Source: Pseudomonas caspiana (GTDB lineage Bacteria; Pseudomonadota; Gammaproteobacteria; Pseudomonadales; Pseudomonadaceae). From it: a DNA stretch of 64,000 bases. Shown here in pieces: positions 34,848 through 44,303 of this stretch. The notes under the pieces are model-generated. The model searched no databases. It was not told where the DNA came from and was given only the letters and a program-made list of their open reading frames with translations. The stretch lies in assembly GCF_002158995.1 (NCBI RefSeq), contig NZ_LOHF01000013.1, forward strand, positions 89,553-153,552. The letters are read 5' to 3'. The position numbers and the translations under genes were made by a program. Position 1 is the stretch's first letter, and the number at the start of each line of letters is the position of its first letter.

Positions 34848-34881
34848 TAACTTCCCCTAGTTTTTTGATTTTTTGGCAGGG

Positions 34882-36387
34882 TCAAGGTTGTGGATAACGT
34901 GCCTTGCGCTCCAGATCGTCCAGATCAATGTGGTTGCGCATGTACTGCTGACTGGCGTCTACCAGCGGCTGGTGATCCCAACTCTTCAGCTTGCCGAGTG
35001 CCAGCGACTCAGCGACAAAGCGCCGTCTACGCTGGCTGGCGAGCACCTGGTGGTGTATCGCCGGTATATCCCATTTGGCCCGTGCTTCAGCCAGGAACTC
35101 ATTGAACAGTTGCTGGTGAGTGTCCGACTGGCTCAGCTCTTCCAGTTCCTGTGGATCGTTATGGACATCGAACAGCAGGCATGGGTCCTGCTCCGAATAA
35201 ATGAATTTGTACGCGCCACGCCGGATCATCATCAGCGGGCTGTTAGTACCTTCGGCCATGTACTCGCCAAACACCTCGTCATGACCACCCTCGCCCAGCA
35301 AATGCGGCATCAGTGACTGACCATCCAGTGGCAAGCCATCCACCAGCTCGCCTTCAGCCATCGCGACAAATGTCGGCAGCAAATCAGCTGTGGAAACCGC
35401 TGCGCCAACGCGTCCGGCCTTGTATTGGCCTGGCGCGTAGACCAGCAATGGCACTCTAGCCGCCATTTCAAACCAGTGCATTTTGTACCAGAGGCCGCGC
35501 TCGCCGAGCATGTCACCGTGATCGCCTGAGAACACAATGATGGTGTCGTCCGCCAGACCGATCTCTTCCAGGGTCTGCATCAGCTTGCCGACGTTGCTGT
35601 CGATGTAGCTGCACGCGCCGAAATAAGCGCGGCGGGCATCGCGGATTTTCTCCTCGGGCAACGGCTTGTCCCACAGATCATAGACTTTCATTAACCGCTG
35701 GGAGTGCGGATCCTGATCAGCCTGGTCGGGCTGATGCTGCGGCATCGGGATTTCGTCGTCGCTGTATAGATCCCAGAAAGGTTTCGGGATGGTGTATGGA
35801 TCATGCGGATGAGTCATCGAAACCGTCAGGCAGAACGGTTGATCGCCGTCGTTACGCACGTGATCGAATAGGTATTGCTGGGCTTTGAAGACCACTTCTT
35901 CATCGAAGTCCAACTGATTGGTGCGCACGCATGGACCGGCCTGCAGCACCGACGCCATATTGTGATACCAGGTCGGACGCACATCCGGCGCGTCCCAATT
36001 GACGGCCCAGCCATAGTCAGCGGGATAGATATCACTGGTCAGGCGCTCTTCATAGCCGTGCAACTGGTCGGGCCCACAGAAGTGCATCTTGCCGGACAAC
36101 GCAGTCTTGTAGCCCAGGCGGCGCAGATAATGGGCGTAGGTCGGAATATCGGCGGGGAATTCTGCGGCGTTGTCGTAAGCGCCGATCTTGCTGGGCAACT
36201 GACCGCTGACCAGCGTGAAGCGCGACGGGGCGCACAACGGGCTGTTGCAGTAAGCAGCATCGAACACCACGCCTTCAGCAGCGAGGCGACTTAGATTAGG
36301 CATTTTGATTGGAGACGAAGCGTAGAACGGCAACATCGGCGCGGCCATTTGATCGGCCATGATGAACAGAATATTTTTGCGCTTCAT
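34882..36387 (-). CDS. betC: Choline-sulfatase
   Basis: Hydrolyses choline-O-sulfate to choline and sulfate, feeding glycine-betaine synthesis and sulfur supply. A type I sulfatase of 501 residues with the C-x-P-x-R formylglycine motif CAPSRFTLVSG (Cys52). Metal-binding segments are MADQMAAP near the N-terminus and FSGDHGDMLGERG further on. The C-terminus carries the choline-sulfatase extension (DQPLVDASQQYMRNHIDLDD in part). No signal peptide, so cytoplasmic. It is upstream of choX on the same strand and divergent from a LysR regulator, as in P. aeruginosa PA0031/PA0032 (from memory). Confidence 0.95.
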   Translation of the reverse strand: MKRKNILFIMADQMAAPMLPFYASSPIKMPNLSRLAAEGVVFDAAYCNSPLCAPSRFTLVSGQLPSKIGAYDNAAEFPADIPTYAHYLRRLGYKTALSGKMHFCGPDQLHGYEERLTSDIYPADYGWAVNWDAPDVRPTWYHNMASVLQAGPCVRTNQLDFDEEVVFKAQQYLFDHVRNDGDQPFCLTVSMTHPHDPYTIPKPFWDLYSDDEIPMPQHQPDQADQDPHSQRLMKVYDLWDKPLPEEKIRDARRAYFGACSYIDSNVGKLMQTLEEIGLADDTIIVFSGDHGDMLGERGLWYKMHWFEMAARVPLLVYAPGQYKAGRVGAAVSTADLLPTFVAMAEGELVDGLPLDGQSLMPHLLGEGGHDEVFGEYMAEGTNSPLMMIRRGAYKFIYSEQDPCLLFDVHNDPQELEELSQSDTHQQLFNEFLAEARAKWDIPAIHHQVLASQRRRRFVAESLALGKLKSWDHQPLVDASQQYMRNHIDLDDLERKARYPQP

Positions 36388-36502
36388 GTATTTCGCGGCA
36401 TCCCATCGTGAATATTTATGCGAAAGTGCTGCGACTGAGGATGGGACCCATACCGGTTGAGGTAAAGCCCATGCAAGACAATGCCTAGGATAAGTACAGA
36501 TT

Positions 36503-37453
36503 ATGTTTGAATCGCTTGGTCAAATGTCGCTGGATCTGCTGCGGGCGTTCGAAGCTGCGGCGCGCCTGCGTAGTTTCACCGCCGCGGCGATCGAACTGGG
36601 CACTACTCAGCCCGCCGTGAGCCAACAAATCAAGCGCCTGGAAGAACAGTTGGCGACCCGGCTTTTTGACCGAATCTATCGAGGTATTGAGCTGACCGAC
36701 GCAGGGAGCATTCTGTTCAGCCATGTGCAGACCGGCATGGAGTCTATGGACGCAGGGCTGATCGCGATCACCCATAAGCATCAACACGAGGTGCTGCAGG
36801 TCGCCACCGATTTTGCATTCGCGGCTTACTGGCTGATGCCGCGCCTGCATCGCTTTCATGAAGCCAACCCGGATGTGGACGTCAGCCTGGTGACCAGCGA
36901 ACGTAGCCACAGCATGTTGCGTGCTGATATCGACGTCGCGGTGCTATTTGGCGACGGACGTTTCAAGCAAGGCGAGAGCCGCTGGCTGTTCAGCGAAGAA
37001 GTCTTCCCGGTGTGCAGCCCGCAGTTACTGGCCGGGCGAGAGCCGCCATTGTCCACCGACGTACTGCGTGAATTCCCGCTGCTACATTTGCGTGGCGAAG
37101 GCAGCGCCAACTGGTTCGACTGGGGGGGCGTGTTCCGCGCCCTGAACATTCCTCAGGCCCCTGCCCCCGGCCAATTGCGTTTCGACAACTACACGTTGCT
37201 GATCCAGGCCGCAATTGCCGGCCAGGGCGTGGCTATCGGCTGGCGTCATCTGGTAGACGCCCTGCTTGATCAAGGATTGTTGTGTCGTCCTGTCGATGCG
37301 ACAGCGGTTTCCGCTTATGGCTATTACGTTGTACTGCCACAACGTAAACGGCGGGTGCAGATTGTTCAGCAGTTTGTGGATTGGCTGGCGAGTGAACAGG
37401 CGCAGAGCGGATCGTCGCTGACGGGCAGGCCGTTGCCGTCGATTGCGGTGTGA
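36503..37453 (+). CDS. LysR-family regulator of the choline-sulfate cluster
   Basis: A 316-residue LysR-type protein: N-terminal winged helix-turn-helix at about 8-67 (LRAFEAAARLRSFTAAAIELGTTQPAVSQQIKRLE, split here for reference) and a C-terminal periplasmic-binding-like effector domain. It is divergent from betC across a 115-bp gap, the classic arrangement for a LysR regulator and its target. The effector is probably choline sulfate or choline, by inference. An internal Met at codon 8 is an alternative start, but neither has a strong ribosome site. Confidence 0.9.
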   Translation: MFESLGQMSLDLLRAFEAAARLRSFTAAAIELGTTQPAVSQQIKRLEEQLATRLFDRIYRGIELTDAGSILFSHVQTGMESMDAGLIAITHKHQHEVLQVATDFAFAAYWLMPRLHRFHEANPDVDVSLVTSERSHSMLRADIDVAVLFGDGRFKQGESRWLFSEEVFPVCSPQLLAGREPPLSTDVLREFPLLHLRGEGSANWFDWGGVFRALNIPQAPAPGQLRFDNYTLLIQAAIAGQGVAIGWRHLVDALLDQGLLCRPVDATAVSAYGYYVVLPQRKRRVQIVQQFVDWLASEQAQSGSSLTGRPLPSIAV

Positions 37454-37510
37454 ATAGGGGGCAGCGCTGTGCCTGTGCCACAGCGCTATCGCGCAGCAAA
37501 CATTGGATAT

Positions 37511-37583
37511 GTAGGAGCTGCCGAAGGCTGCGATGGCGGAGTGTCAGAAGTACCGCTTTCGCAGCCTTCGGCAGCTCCTACAG
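37511..37583. repeat. REP doublet, family C
   Basis: GTAGGAGCTGCCGAAGGCTG..GCAGCCTTCGGCAGCTCCTA with a short centre GGCGGAGTGTCAGAAGTACC. It lies between the LysR gene and the dioxygenase-like gene. Confidence 0.9.
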
Positions 37584-37624
37584 AGATTGCATTTAATAAT
37601 GGGTCCACAGGAGCACTTACACGC

Positions 37625-37957
37625 ATGTCAGAGATTCAGGGTTATCACGCCCATGTTTACTTCGATGCTGACACCCTCGAACAGGCGCGGGCCTTGTGTG
37701 AGGCGGCGGCCGAGAAGTTTGGGTTGGCGATGGGCAGGGTTCACGAACGGCCGGTTGGCCCGCATACCGACTGGAGTTGTCAGCTGGCGTTTGATCATCC
37801 GCAATTTGCCGATGTCATGCTATGGCTGGCGCTGAATCGCAATGGTCTGGTGGTGTTCACTCATCCGTTGACCGGGGATGAGCTGGCGGATCACACCGAG
37901 CATGCAATCTGGATGGGGGCGGTACGGCCGTTGAATGTGGGGATGTTCAGGCGGTAG
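37625..37957 (+). CDS. DOPA 4,5-dioxygenase family protein
   Basis: A small (110 aa) cytoplasmic protein starting MSEIQGYHAHVYFDADT. The histidine-rich pattern (YHAHVYF, VHERPVGPHTDW, FTHPLTGDE, ADHTEHAIWMG) matches the DOPA-dioxygenase-like family of extradiol-type enzymes. The ATG at 37625 is chosen over a longer frame that runs through the REP. No catechol pathway genes are nearby, so the physiological substrate is unknown. Confidence 0.85.
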   Translation: MSEIQGYHAHVYFDADTLEQARALCEAAAEKFGLAMGRVHERPVGPHTDWSCQLAFDHPQFADVMLWLALNRNGLVVFTHPLTGDELADHTEHAIWMGAVRPLNVGMFRR

Positions 37958-37977
37958 GTAGAGAGAAAACACCGCAA

Positions 37978-38068
37978 CTGTAGGAGCTCACGAGCACCGC
38001 GAGGCAGCGATGGCGGTGTCTCAGGAATACCGCTATCGCTGCCTCGCGGTCCTCGTGAGCTCCCACAG
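37978..38068. repeat. REP doublet, family D
   Basis: CTGTAGGAGCTCACGAGCAC..CGCGAGGCAGCGAT, then ATCGCTGCCTCGCGG..CTCGTGAGCTCCCACAG. The centre TGGCGGTGTCTCAGGAATAC resembles that of family C. It lies between the convergent dioxygenase-like and RcnB-like genes. Confidence 0.9.
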
Positions 38069-38081
38069 GTACAGGGTTTTG

Positions 38082-38579
38082 TTAATTCAAAACACCATCC
38101 AGAATCGCGTACACAATTCCGGTGCCCACGGCGATCAGGACCACGTCAGTGCCCATGCGGCGCCACTCGTAGCCATCGTAATGCGGCAGGTGTTGCAGCG
38201 AGCGAGCGTCCAGGCGTTTGCCGTAGCCGGGTGGCAGCGGACGACCTTTGACCACATGAATGTTCGGCGGCAGCGGCTGACCACGGCCGATCACGTCCCG
38301 ATGCTGCTGAATAGTGTTGCGCACGCCATCAAAGTTTTCCGGCGGGCGATTGCCACCACGGTTGTCCTGATGGGCTTGCTGCTGCGGGCGTCCGGCGTTG
38401 CCTTGACCTTGTTTACCCTGATCGTGACCACCTTTGCTTTGTGGACCTGGACCTTGTTGCTGACCTTGACGGTTGTCGTCAGGGCCGCCGCGCTGATCTT
38501 GCGGCGCTGCTTGCAACAGCGGACTGGCGCTGATCATCAAGATACCCAGCCCGGCAATCAAACGGTTCGGCAGTTTCAT
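38082..38579 (-). CDS. RcnB/CigR-like periplasmic protein, low-complexity
   Basis: A 165-residue protein with a clear signal peptide (about 1-24, ending LLQA) and AGGAG before the ATG. Residues about 27-85 are a low-complexity tract rich in Gln, Gly, Asn, Asp and Pro. The C-terminal part (GKRLDARSLQHLPHYDGYEWRRMGTDVVLIAVGTGIVYAIL, cited as one region) has the RcnB-family pattern and ends in a hydrophobic segment. Relatives include the metal-homeostasis protein RcnB and CigR. The function here is unknown. Confidence 0.78.
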   Translation of the reverse strand: MKLPNRLIAGLGILMISASPLLQAAPQDQRGGPDDNRQGQQQGPGPQSKGGHDQGKQGQGNAGRPQQQAHQDNRGGNRPPENFDGVRNTIQQHRDVIGRGQPLPPNIHVVKGRPLPPGYGKRLDARSLQHLPHYDGYEWRRMGTDVVLIAVGTGIVYAILDGVLN

Positions 38580-38607
38580 GTCTTGCTCCTGAAAAATTCA
38601 ATGCAGC

Positions 38608-38643
38608 AAAAAGGGGTTCACGACATCAGTCCTGAACCCCTTT
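38608..38643 (-). terminator. trpBA terminator
   Basis: On the minus strand a stem AAAGGGGTTCA / TGAACCCCTTT with a 12-nt loop is followed by a T run, about 60 bp after the trpA stop. Confidence 0.82.
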
Positions 38644-38702
38644 GCCTGACTACTTAGTACAGGCGTTTGCGCTTTGATTCCTCTGTATCAGGAACTTTAC
38701 CT

Positions 38703-39515
38703 TCAGCTCACACGAGCTTTACGTACGCCTTCGGCCAAGGCCGCGCATAGGCTTAACACGTCATCGACGCCCTGCTCTGGTGACGCAGCATTGGCGATCT
38801 TGTCCACCAGTGCCGAGCCCACAACTACGCCGTCCGCGAGGCGAGCGATGGCGGCTGCCTGCTCCGGGGTGCGAATACCGAAACCGACACAGATCGGCAG
38901 GCTGGTATGGCGATGCAAACGCTCGATCGCGCCCTCAACGTGCTCCATCGTCGCCGAACCTGCGCCAGTCACACCAGCAACCGATACGTAGTAAACAAAG
39001 CCGGAGCTGCGCTCAAGCACACGCGGCAGGCGCGCATCGTCGGTGGTTGGCGTGGTCAGGCGGATGAAGTCGATACCGGAGGCCTGCGCAGGCGTCGCCA
39101 GTTCGGCGTCATGCTCGGGTGGCAAGTCGACAATAATCAGACCATCAACGCCCGCTTCGCTGGCAGCGGCGACGAATTTTTCCACGCCATAACGATGGAT
39201 CGGGTTGTAGTAACCCATTAGCACGATCGGCGTGGTTTGATCGTCGATGCGGAACTCGCTGACCATTAGCAGGGTTTTCAACAGCGTCTGACCGGCATCC
39301 AGAGCACGCAACGTCGCAAGTTGAATGGCCACGCCGTCGGCCATAGGGTCGGTGAACGGCATGCCCAGCTCGATAACATCGGCACCGGCTGCTGGCAGAC
39401 CCTTGAGGACTTTAAGCGAGGTGTCATAACCCGGGTCGCCTGCGGTGACGAAGGTCACCAATGCCGCGCGGCCTTCGGTTTTCAGCTGGGCGAAACGTTG
39501 TTCGAGGCGGCTCAT
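38703..39515 (-). CDS. trpA: Tryptophan synthase alpha subunit
   Basis: Cleaves indole-3-glycerol phosphate to indole and passes indole to TrpB. A TIM barrel of 270 residues with catalytic Glu49 ([10 protein letters not shown]) and Asp60, in the same positions as E. coli. The phosphate-binding loop [10 protein letters not shown] is near the C-terminus. Its ATG overlaps the trpB stop by 4 bp. Confidence 0.98.
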   Translation of the reverse strand: MSRLEQRFAQLKTEGRAALVTFVTAGDPGYDTSLKVLKGLPAAGADVIELGMPFTDPMADGVAIQLATLRALDAGQTLLKTLLMVSEFRIDDQTTPIVLMGYYNPIHRYGVEKFVAAASEAGVDGLIIVDLPPEHDAELATPAQASGIDFIRLTTPTTDDARLPRVLERSSGFVYYVSVAGVTGAGSATMEHVEGAIERLHRHTSLPICVGFGIRTPEQAAAIARLADGVVVGSALVDKIANAASPEQGVDDVLSLCAALAEGVRKARVS

Positions 39516-40741
39516 ACCAGCTTCTCCTGATTCTGTTCGGCGGCGGCCATGTGGTTCATGACGGTTTGCATGTCTTTGTCACCACGACCCGACAGGCACA
39601 CCACCATCAAGTGGTCGTCGCGCAGGTTAGTGGCGCGCTTCATGGCTTCGGCCAGAGCGTGAGCGGTTTCCAGGGCCGGGATGATGCCTTCCAGCAAGCA
39701 GCAATGGTGGAAGGCTTCCAGCGCTTCTTCGTCGGTGATGCTGACGTATTCGACGCGCTTCACTTCGTGCAGGTAAGCGTGCTCCGGGCCAATGCCTGGG
39801 TAGTCCAGACCGGCAGAGATCGAATGCGCGTCAGTGATCTGACCGTCGTTGTCCTGCAGCAAGTACGTGCGATTGCCGTGCAGCACGCCTGGCACGCCAC
39901 CGTTGAGGCTGGCAGCGTGCTTGTCGGTATCAACACCGTGGCCACCGGCTTCGACGCCGATAATTTCCACGCTGCTGTCATCCAGGAACGGGTGGAACAG
40001 GCCCATGGCGTTAGAGCCACCACCGACGCAAGCGATCAGGCTGTCTGGCAGACGGCCTTCTTTCTCCTGCATCTGGACTTTGGTTTCCTTGCCGATGATC
40101 GACTGGAAATCACGAACCATCGCCGGGTACGGGTGTGGGCCTGCAACGGTGCCGATCAGGTAGAAGGTGTCGTCGACGTTGGTTACCCAGTCACGCAGTG
40201 CTTCGTTCATCGCGTCTTTCAGGGTGCCGGTGCCGGAGGTGACAGGGACGATTTCAGCACCCAGCAACTTCATGCGGAACACGTTGGCTTGCTGCCGCTC
40301 GATGTCGGTAGCGCCCATGTAGATCACACAAGGCAGGCCAAAACGTGCAGCAACTGTGGCCGTCGCCACGCCGTGCATGCCGGCGCCGGTTTCGGCGATC
40401 AGGCGTTTTTTACCCATGCGCTTGGCCAGCAGGACCTGGCCGATGCAGTTGTTGATCTTGTGCGCGCCGGTGTGGTTCAGCTCTTCGCGCTTGAAGTAGA
40501 TCTTCGCGCCGCCGCAAAACTCGGTCAGACGCTCAGCGAAGTACAGAGGGTTTGGACGACCAATGTAGTCGCGCTGGAAATAGGCCAGTTGCTCGACGAA
40601 TTCCGGGTCAGCTTTCGCAGCTTCGTACTCGCGATTCAGGTCGAGCACCAGTGGCATCAGGGTTTCGGCAACGTAGCGGCCGCCGAATGAGCCGAACAAG
40701 CCGTTGGCGTCTGGGCCGCTGCTGAAGTTGGTCTGGGTCAT
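39512..40741 (-). CDS. trpB: Tryptophan synthase beta subunit
   Basis: PLP enzyme that joins indole and serine to give tryptophan. The protein has 409 residues from the ATG at 40741 with GGAGG 4 nt upstream; a frame running to 40915 crosses the trpI start and is rejected. PLP Schiff-base lysine is Lys95 in HTGAHKINN; the phosphate loop is GGGSNAMG. It forms the trpBA operon divergent from trpI. Confidence 0.98.
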   Translation of the reverse strand: MTQTNFSSGPDANGLFGSFGGRYVAETLMPLVLDLNREYEAAKADPEFVEQLAYFQRDYIGRPNPLYFAERLTEFCGGAKIYFKREELNHTGAHKINNCIGQVLLAKRMGKKRLIAETGAGMHGVATATVAARFGLPCVIYMGATDIERQQANVFRMKLLGAEIVPVTSGTGTLKDAMNEALRDWVTNVDDTFYLIGTVAGPHPYPAMVRDFQSIIGKETKVQMQEKEGRLPDSLIACVGGGSNAMGLFHPFLDDSSVEIIGVEAGGHGVDTDKHAASLNGGVPGVLHGNRTYLLQDNDGQITDAHSISAGLDYPGIGPEHAYLHEVKRVEYVSITDEEALEAFHHCCLLEGIIPALETAHALAEAMKRATNLRDDHLMVVCLSGRGDKDMQTVMNHMAAAEQNQEKLV

Positions 40742-40842
40742 GTGACCTCCAGGGTCGATAAGCGAATGAGTGAGCCGGATCGGCAATGAGCACACTTTAA
40801 CCAGCGCCAACCCATCTGAAAACCGATAAGATCGCGGCAACC

Positions 40843-40859
40843 TGTCAGGAAAACTCACA
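40843..40859. promoter_or_regulatory. Putative TrpI operator
   Basis: On the minus strand TGTGAG, 5 nt, CTGACA. This agrees with the TrpI site pattern I recall from P. aeruginosa (TGTGAG-N5-CTGACA). It lies 6 bp before the trpI ATG and about 100 bp upstream of trpB, so bound TrpI could both activate trpBA and repress its own gene. Confidence 0.72.
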
Positions 40860-40865
40860 GATACC

Positions 40866-41765
40866 ATGAGCCGGGACCTTCCTCCGTTAAATGCATTGCG
40901 AGCCTTTGAAGCCACTGCACGCTCTAACAGCGTCAGTCAGGCGGCTGAACAGCTGCACGTAACTCACGGTGCAGTGAGCCGGCAATTGAAAGTGCTTGAA
41001 GAACACTTGGGCGTCGCGTTGTTCGTCAAGGACGGGCGTGGCCTTAAACTCACAGATGCAGGTATTCGGCTGCGAGACGCCAGCGGTGACGCTTTCGACC
41101 GGCTACGCAATGTGTGCGCCGAGCTGAGCCAAGGCAATGCGGATGCCCCGTTTGTGTTGGGCTGTTCCGGGAGTTTGCTGGCGCGCTGGTTCATCCCACG
41201 ATTGGGACGGCTGAACGCGGACCTGCCGGATCTGCGCCTGCATTTGTCGGCGGGTGAAGGTGATCTGGATCCGCGTCGCCCCGGACTCGACGCGCTGCTG
41301 GTGTTCGCCGAGCCGCCATGGCCAGCAGACATGCAAGTCTTCGAGTTGGCGAGTGAGCGGATTGGTCCGGTGTTAAGCCCGCACTTCTCCCGCTATGCGC
41401 AGTTGCAGCAAGCCCCGCTGCAGGATTTGCTCAACGAAACCCTTCTGCAAACCACTTCGCGGCCGCAAGCCTGGCCCAGCTGGGCGCAGCAAAACGGCAT
41501 CGACCCGAAGGCGCTGCAATATGGGCAGGGTTTTGAGCATCTGTATTATTTGCTGGAAGCGGCCGTGGCTGGCCTTGGCGTGGCGATTGCCCCGGAACCA
41601 CTGGTCGCGGATGACCTGCGTGCGGGTCGCCTGGTTGCGCCGTGGGGCTTCAGCGAAACCCCGGCGCAACTGGCGTTGTGGGTGCCCAAACGTGCCGCTG
41701 ACGGGCGCGCTCAATCATTGGCCATGTGGCTAAAGAATGAGCTGAAACGTTCGGGACGGCCCTAG
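40866..41765 (+). CDS. trpI: LysR-family activator TrpI
   Basis: A 299-residue LysR-type regulator that activates trpBA in response to indole-3-glycerol phosphate in pseudomonads. The N-terminal HTH ([20 protein letters not shown], then [13 protein letters not shown]) is followed by the effector domain. Its identity rests on the divergent position next to trpBA and the family match. Confidence 0.94.
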   Translation: MSRDLPPLNALRAFEATARSNSVSQAAEQLHVTHGAVSRQLKVLEEHLGVALFVKDGRGLKLTDAGIRLRDASGDAFDRLRNVCAELSQGNADAPFVLGCSGSLLARWFIPRLGRLNADLPDLRLHLSAGEGDLDPRRPGLDALLVFAEPPWPADMQVFELASERIGPVLSPHFSRYAQLQQAPLQDLLNETLLQTTSRPQAWPSWAQQNGIDPKALQYGQGFEHLYYLLEAAVAGLGVAIAPEPLVADDLRAGRLVAPWGFSETPAQLALWVPKRAADGRAQSLAMWLKNELKRSGRP

Positions 41766-41789
41766 CTCCTTAAACCGGGAGCGGTTTTA

Positions 41790-42116
41790 TCAGTTACCGC
41801 GTTTGCACAGCAGGTAAGCAGCCAGCAGGCCGACCGCACCTACAGCAACACCGGCGGTGGTCCAAGGGTGCTCTTGCGCGTAATCGCGGGTAGCAACGCT
41901 GGTTTCGCGGGTTTTGACTTTGACGTCTTCGTAGACATCGCTAAGCAGGCTGCGCGAATGGCTCAGCGCGCTTTCAGCGTTGGCTTTCAAATTTTTGAGG
42001 GTCTTGCGCGATTCGTCCGAAGCATCGGATTTCAGGCCTTCCAGCGATTTCAACAGACTTTCGATTTCCGCTTCCATGCTTTGAAGCGAGGCTTTACGTA
42101 GTGAAGTGCTAGCCAT
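41790..42116 (-). CDS. DUF883 (ElaB/YqjD) family membrane-anchored protein
   Basis: A 108-residue protein: a long amphipathic, coiled-coil-prone N-terminal part (about 10-75) and a C-terminal transmembrane segment (TTAGVAVGAVGLLAAYLL) ending in basic residues. E. coli relatives bind ribosomes and sit in the inner membrane in stationary phase. AGGAG precedes the ATG. Divergent from dodecin; the two share a 181-bp upstream region and may be co-regulated as stress genes. Confidence 0.87.
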   Translation of the reverse strand: MASTSLRKASLQSMEAEIESLLKSLEGLKSDASDESRKTLKNLKANAESALSHSRSLLSDVYEDVKVKTRETSVATRDYAQEHPWTTAGVAVGAVGLLAAYLLCKRGN

Positions 42117-42297
42117 GATGTTTCTCCTGCGATGGTGAGTGGCGTGTGTTGTTTCCGACTACAGGCTTTTCAGAAAGTGCGTTTGTTTTTTGCAAAGTTG
42201 TGTTTTCGCAAAGTGCTGAACTTTTATGCAGCTTTTCCCCACAGAGGTAAGGAGCGTACTCACTGCTACGCTCGTAATGACCCATAGGAGAACTGCC

Positions 42298-42513
42298 ATG
42301 ACTGATCATCACACCTACAAGAAGATCGAGCTGGTTGGCTCGTCTACCACCACCATCGAAGACGCAATCAATAACGCGTTGGCCGAAGCCAGCAAAAGCA
42401 TCAAGCACCTGGAGTGGTTTGAAGTTGCCGAGACCCGTGGCCACATTGAAGATGGCAAGGTTGCGCACTATCAGGTCACCCTGAAAGTGGGTTTCCGAAT
42501 TGCCAACAGCTGA
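42298..42513 (+). CDS. Dodecin (flavin-storage protein)
   Basis: A 71-residue subunit of the dodecameric flavin-binding protein. It has the flavin-stacking Trp in KHLEWFEVAE and the strand YQVTLKVGFRI. The start is ATG 42298, with AGGAG 8 nt upstream. It probably buffers free FMN/FAD. Confidence 0.94.
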   Translation: MTDHHTYKKIELVGSSTTTIEDAINNALAEASKSIKHLEWFEVAETRGHIEDGKVAHYQVTLKVGFRIANS

Positions 42514-42662
42514 GCAGTGCTGAACTTTCGCACTGGCTGAATGCCATATCCTCCGCTACACAGATAGAGCCCGCTGCGGCGAACAATCGTCGGGGTGGTT
42601 AATTCTTTCAGGTCGTTTGCCCTGTAGATGACCTGTTTTGGCCTGACGAAGGAGTTTGACCA

Positions 42663-42887
42663 ATGAAGAAATTTCTATTGGCGGTAGGTTTGCTGAGCAT
42701 TGCCGGGACCACCTTGGCCGCTGGCAAGCCGTGCGAAGAGTTGAAGGCGGAAATTGATGCAAAAATCCAGGCCAAAGGCGCTTCGTCCTACACGCTTGAA
42801 GTCGTCGACAAAGGCAGCGTGACTGACAAGACCGTTGTCGGCAGCTGCGAAGGCGGCACCAAGGAAATCGTGTATCAGCGCGGCTGA
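42663..42887 (+). CDS. DUF1161 exported protein, copy 1
   Basis: A 74-residue periplasmic protein: signal peptide about 1-19 (LLSIAGTTLA), then KPCEELKAEIDAKIQAKG and a C-terminal half with a second conserved cysteine (VGSCEGG). The two cysteines probably form a disulfide. Close in sequence to the protein at 45687. Function unknown. A GAAGGAG-like site precedes the ATG and a strong terminator follows. Confidence 0.85.
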   Translation: MKKFLLAVGLLSIAGTTLAAGKPCEELKAEIDAKIQAKGASSYTLEVVDKGSVTDKTVVGSCEGGTKEIVYQRG

Positions 42888-42900
42888 TCGGATTGCAGAA

Positions 42901-42936
42901 ACAAAAAAACCGACTCATTGAAGTCGGTTTTTTTGT
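42901..42936. terminator. Terminator after DUF1161 copy 1
   Basis: A 15-bp perfect stem (ACAAAAAAACCGACT / AGTCGGTTTTTTTGT) with a 6-nt loop, A-rich on the left and seven Ts on the right. It could act in both directions. Confidence 0.9.
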
Positions 42937-42957
42937 GTCTGTGGCTAACCTTTTGCC

Positions 42958-43048
42958 CTGTAGGAGTGCACGAACACCGCGAGGCCGCGATGGCGGTGTA
43001 TCAGGCAAACCGCTATCGCTGCCTCGCGGTGCTCGTGAGCTCCTACAG
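42958..43048. repeat. REP doublet, family D
   Basis: CTGTAGGAGTGCACGAACAC..CGCGATGGCGGTGTATCAGG..CCTCGCGGTGCTCGTGAGCT..CCTACAG. It lies between DUF1161 copy 1 and the convergent oxidoreductase gene. Confidence 0.88.
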
Positions 43049-43055
43049 GTCGCCC

Positions 43056-44057
43056 TTAGCCTTTTGCAGCCTCAGCCAGAATTTCATACGAGCGCAACCG
43101 ATCGGCATGTTCATACATGTCGCAGGTGAAGATCAGCTCATCAGCGTCGGTCTGTTCCAGCAGCACATCCAGTCGAGCGCGGATTTTCTCCTTGCTGCCG
43201 ATCATCGCGAGGCCGAGGAAGTCGCTCACCGCTTCACGCTCATGAGGCAGCCACAGCCCTTCCATGCTTTTCACGGGCGGCTTCTGCATCAATGTCTGGC
43301 CGCGCATCAGCGAAAGAATCCGCTGATACAGGGATGTCGCCAGATACTCCGCGTGCTCGTCCGTATCGGCCGCCACCAACGGCACACCGAGCATGACGTA
43401 GGGCTTGTCGAGTACGGCTGAAGGTTCGAAGTGATTGCGATAGACCCGGATGGCCTCATGCATGTAGCGCGGCGCGAAATGCGACGCGAACGCGTAAGGC
43501 AGACCGCGCTGTCCGGCCAACTGCGCGCTGAACAGGCTTGAGCCCAGCAACCAGATCGGCACATTGGTGCCGGAACCCGGAACCGCGATGACTCGTTGAT
43601 CAGGCGTCCGTGGGCCGAGATAGGCCGTTAACTCCGCCACATCCTCAGGGAAGTCGTCAGCACTGCCAGAGCGCTCCCGGCGCAATGCACGGGCGGTCAT
43701 CTGATCGGAACCCGGCGCACGGCCCAGACCCAGGTCGATACGGCCCGGATACAGGCTTGCCAGGGTGCCGAACTGTTCGGCAATCACCAATGGCGCGTGG
43801 TTGGGCAGCATAATGCCGCCGGCACCGACGCGAATCGTCGATGTCCCGCCCGCCAGATAGCCGAGCAGCACCGAAGTCGCCGAACTGGCAATGCCGTCCA
43901 TGTTGTGGTGTTCGGCCACCCAAAAGCGGGTGTAGCCCAGCTTTTCGACGTGTTGCGCCAGGTTCAAGGAGTTGCGCAGGGATTCAGCCGGGCCTTTGTC
44001 GTGGCGTACCGGCACCAGATCGAGCGTAGAAATTTTCACATCAGATAAACGTTTCAT
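43056..44057 (-). CDS. LLM-class (luciferase-like) flavin-dependent oxidoreductase
   Basis: A 333-residue bacterial luciferase-like protein of the YhbW type. It starts [16 protein letters not shown] and carries the family segment [17 protein letters not shown] near residue 40, then [16 protein letters not shown]. Cytoplasmic; would use reduced FMN on an unknown substrate. There is no clear Shine-Dalgarno at the ATG. Confidence 0.9.
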   Translation of the reverse strand: MKRLSDVKISTLDLVPVRHDKGPAESLRNSLNLAQHVEKLGYTRFWVAEHHNMDGIASSATSVLLGYLAGGTSTIRVGAGGIMLPNHAPLVIAEQFGTLASLYPGRIDLGLGRAPGSDQMTARALRRERSGSADDFPEDVAELTAYLGPRTPDQRVIAVPGSGTNVPIWLLGSSLFSAQLAGQRGLPYAFASHFAPRYMHEAIRVYRNHFEPSAVLDKPYVMLGVPLVAADTDEHAEYLATSLYQRILSLMRGQTLMQKPPVKSMEGLWLPHEREAVSDFLGLAMIGSKEKIRARLDVLLEQTDADELIFTCDMYEHADRLRSYEILAEAAKG

Positions 44058-44303
44058 AGGTCGTCAACGATCCTCGAAAGTGTTTTTGCAGGCTTGGCGC
44101 ATGACCCGTCTGATGGAAATAACGCTGATGACCGAAACCCGCGGTTGTTAAAGAGGATAAGGGCATATGCTCGAGATTCAATCCCTAAAGTAGAAAAATT
44201 CTACTTTATTTTCGGATCCTTCCGACTGTTGAACTTTCCAGACCGAGCTATCCTCAGAACCCTTAACCCTGTGCGAAACCGCACTCATCCATGAGGAGAC
44301 ACC

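Noticed and set aside
39461..40690. 409-codon open frame antisense to trpB
   Set aside because: Reverse-frame shadow of trpB.
40742..40915. Upstream extension of trpB
   Set aside because: It overlaps the trpI start and operator; the ATG at 40741 has a strong ribosome site and the conserved N-terminus.
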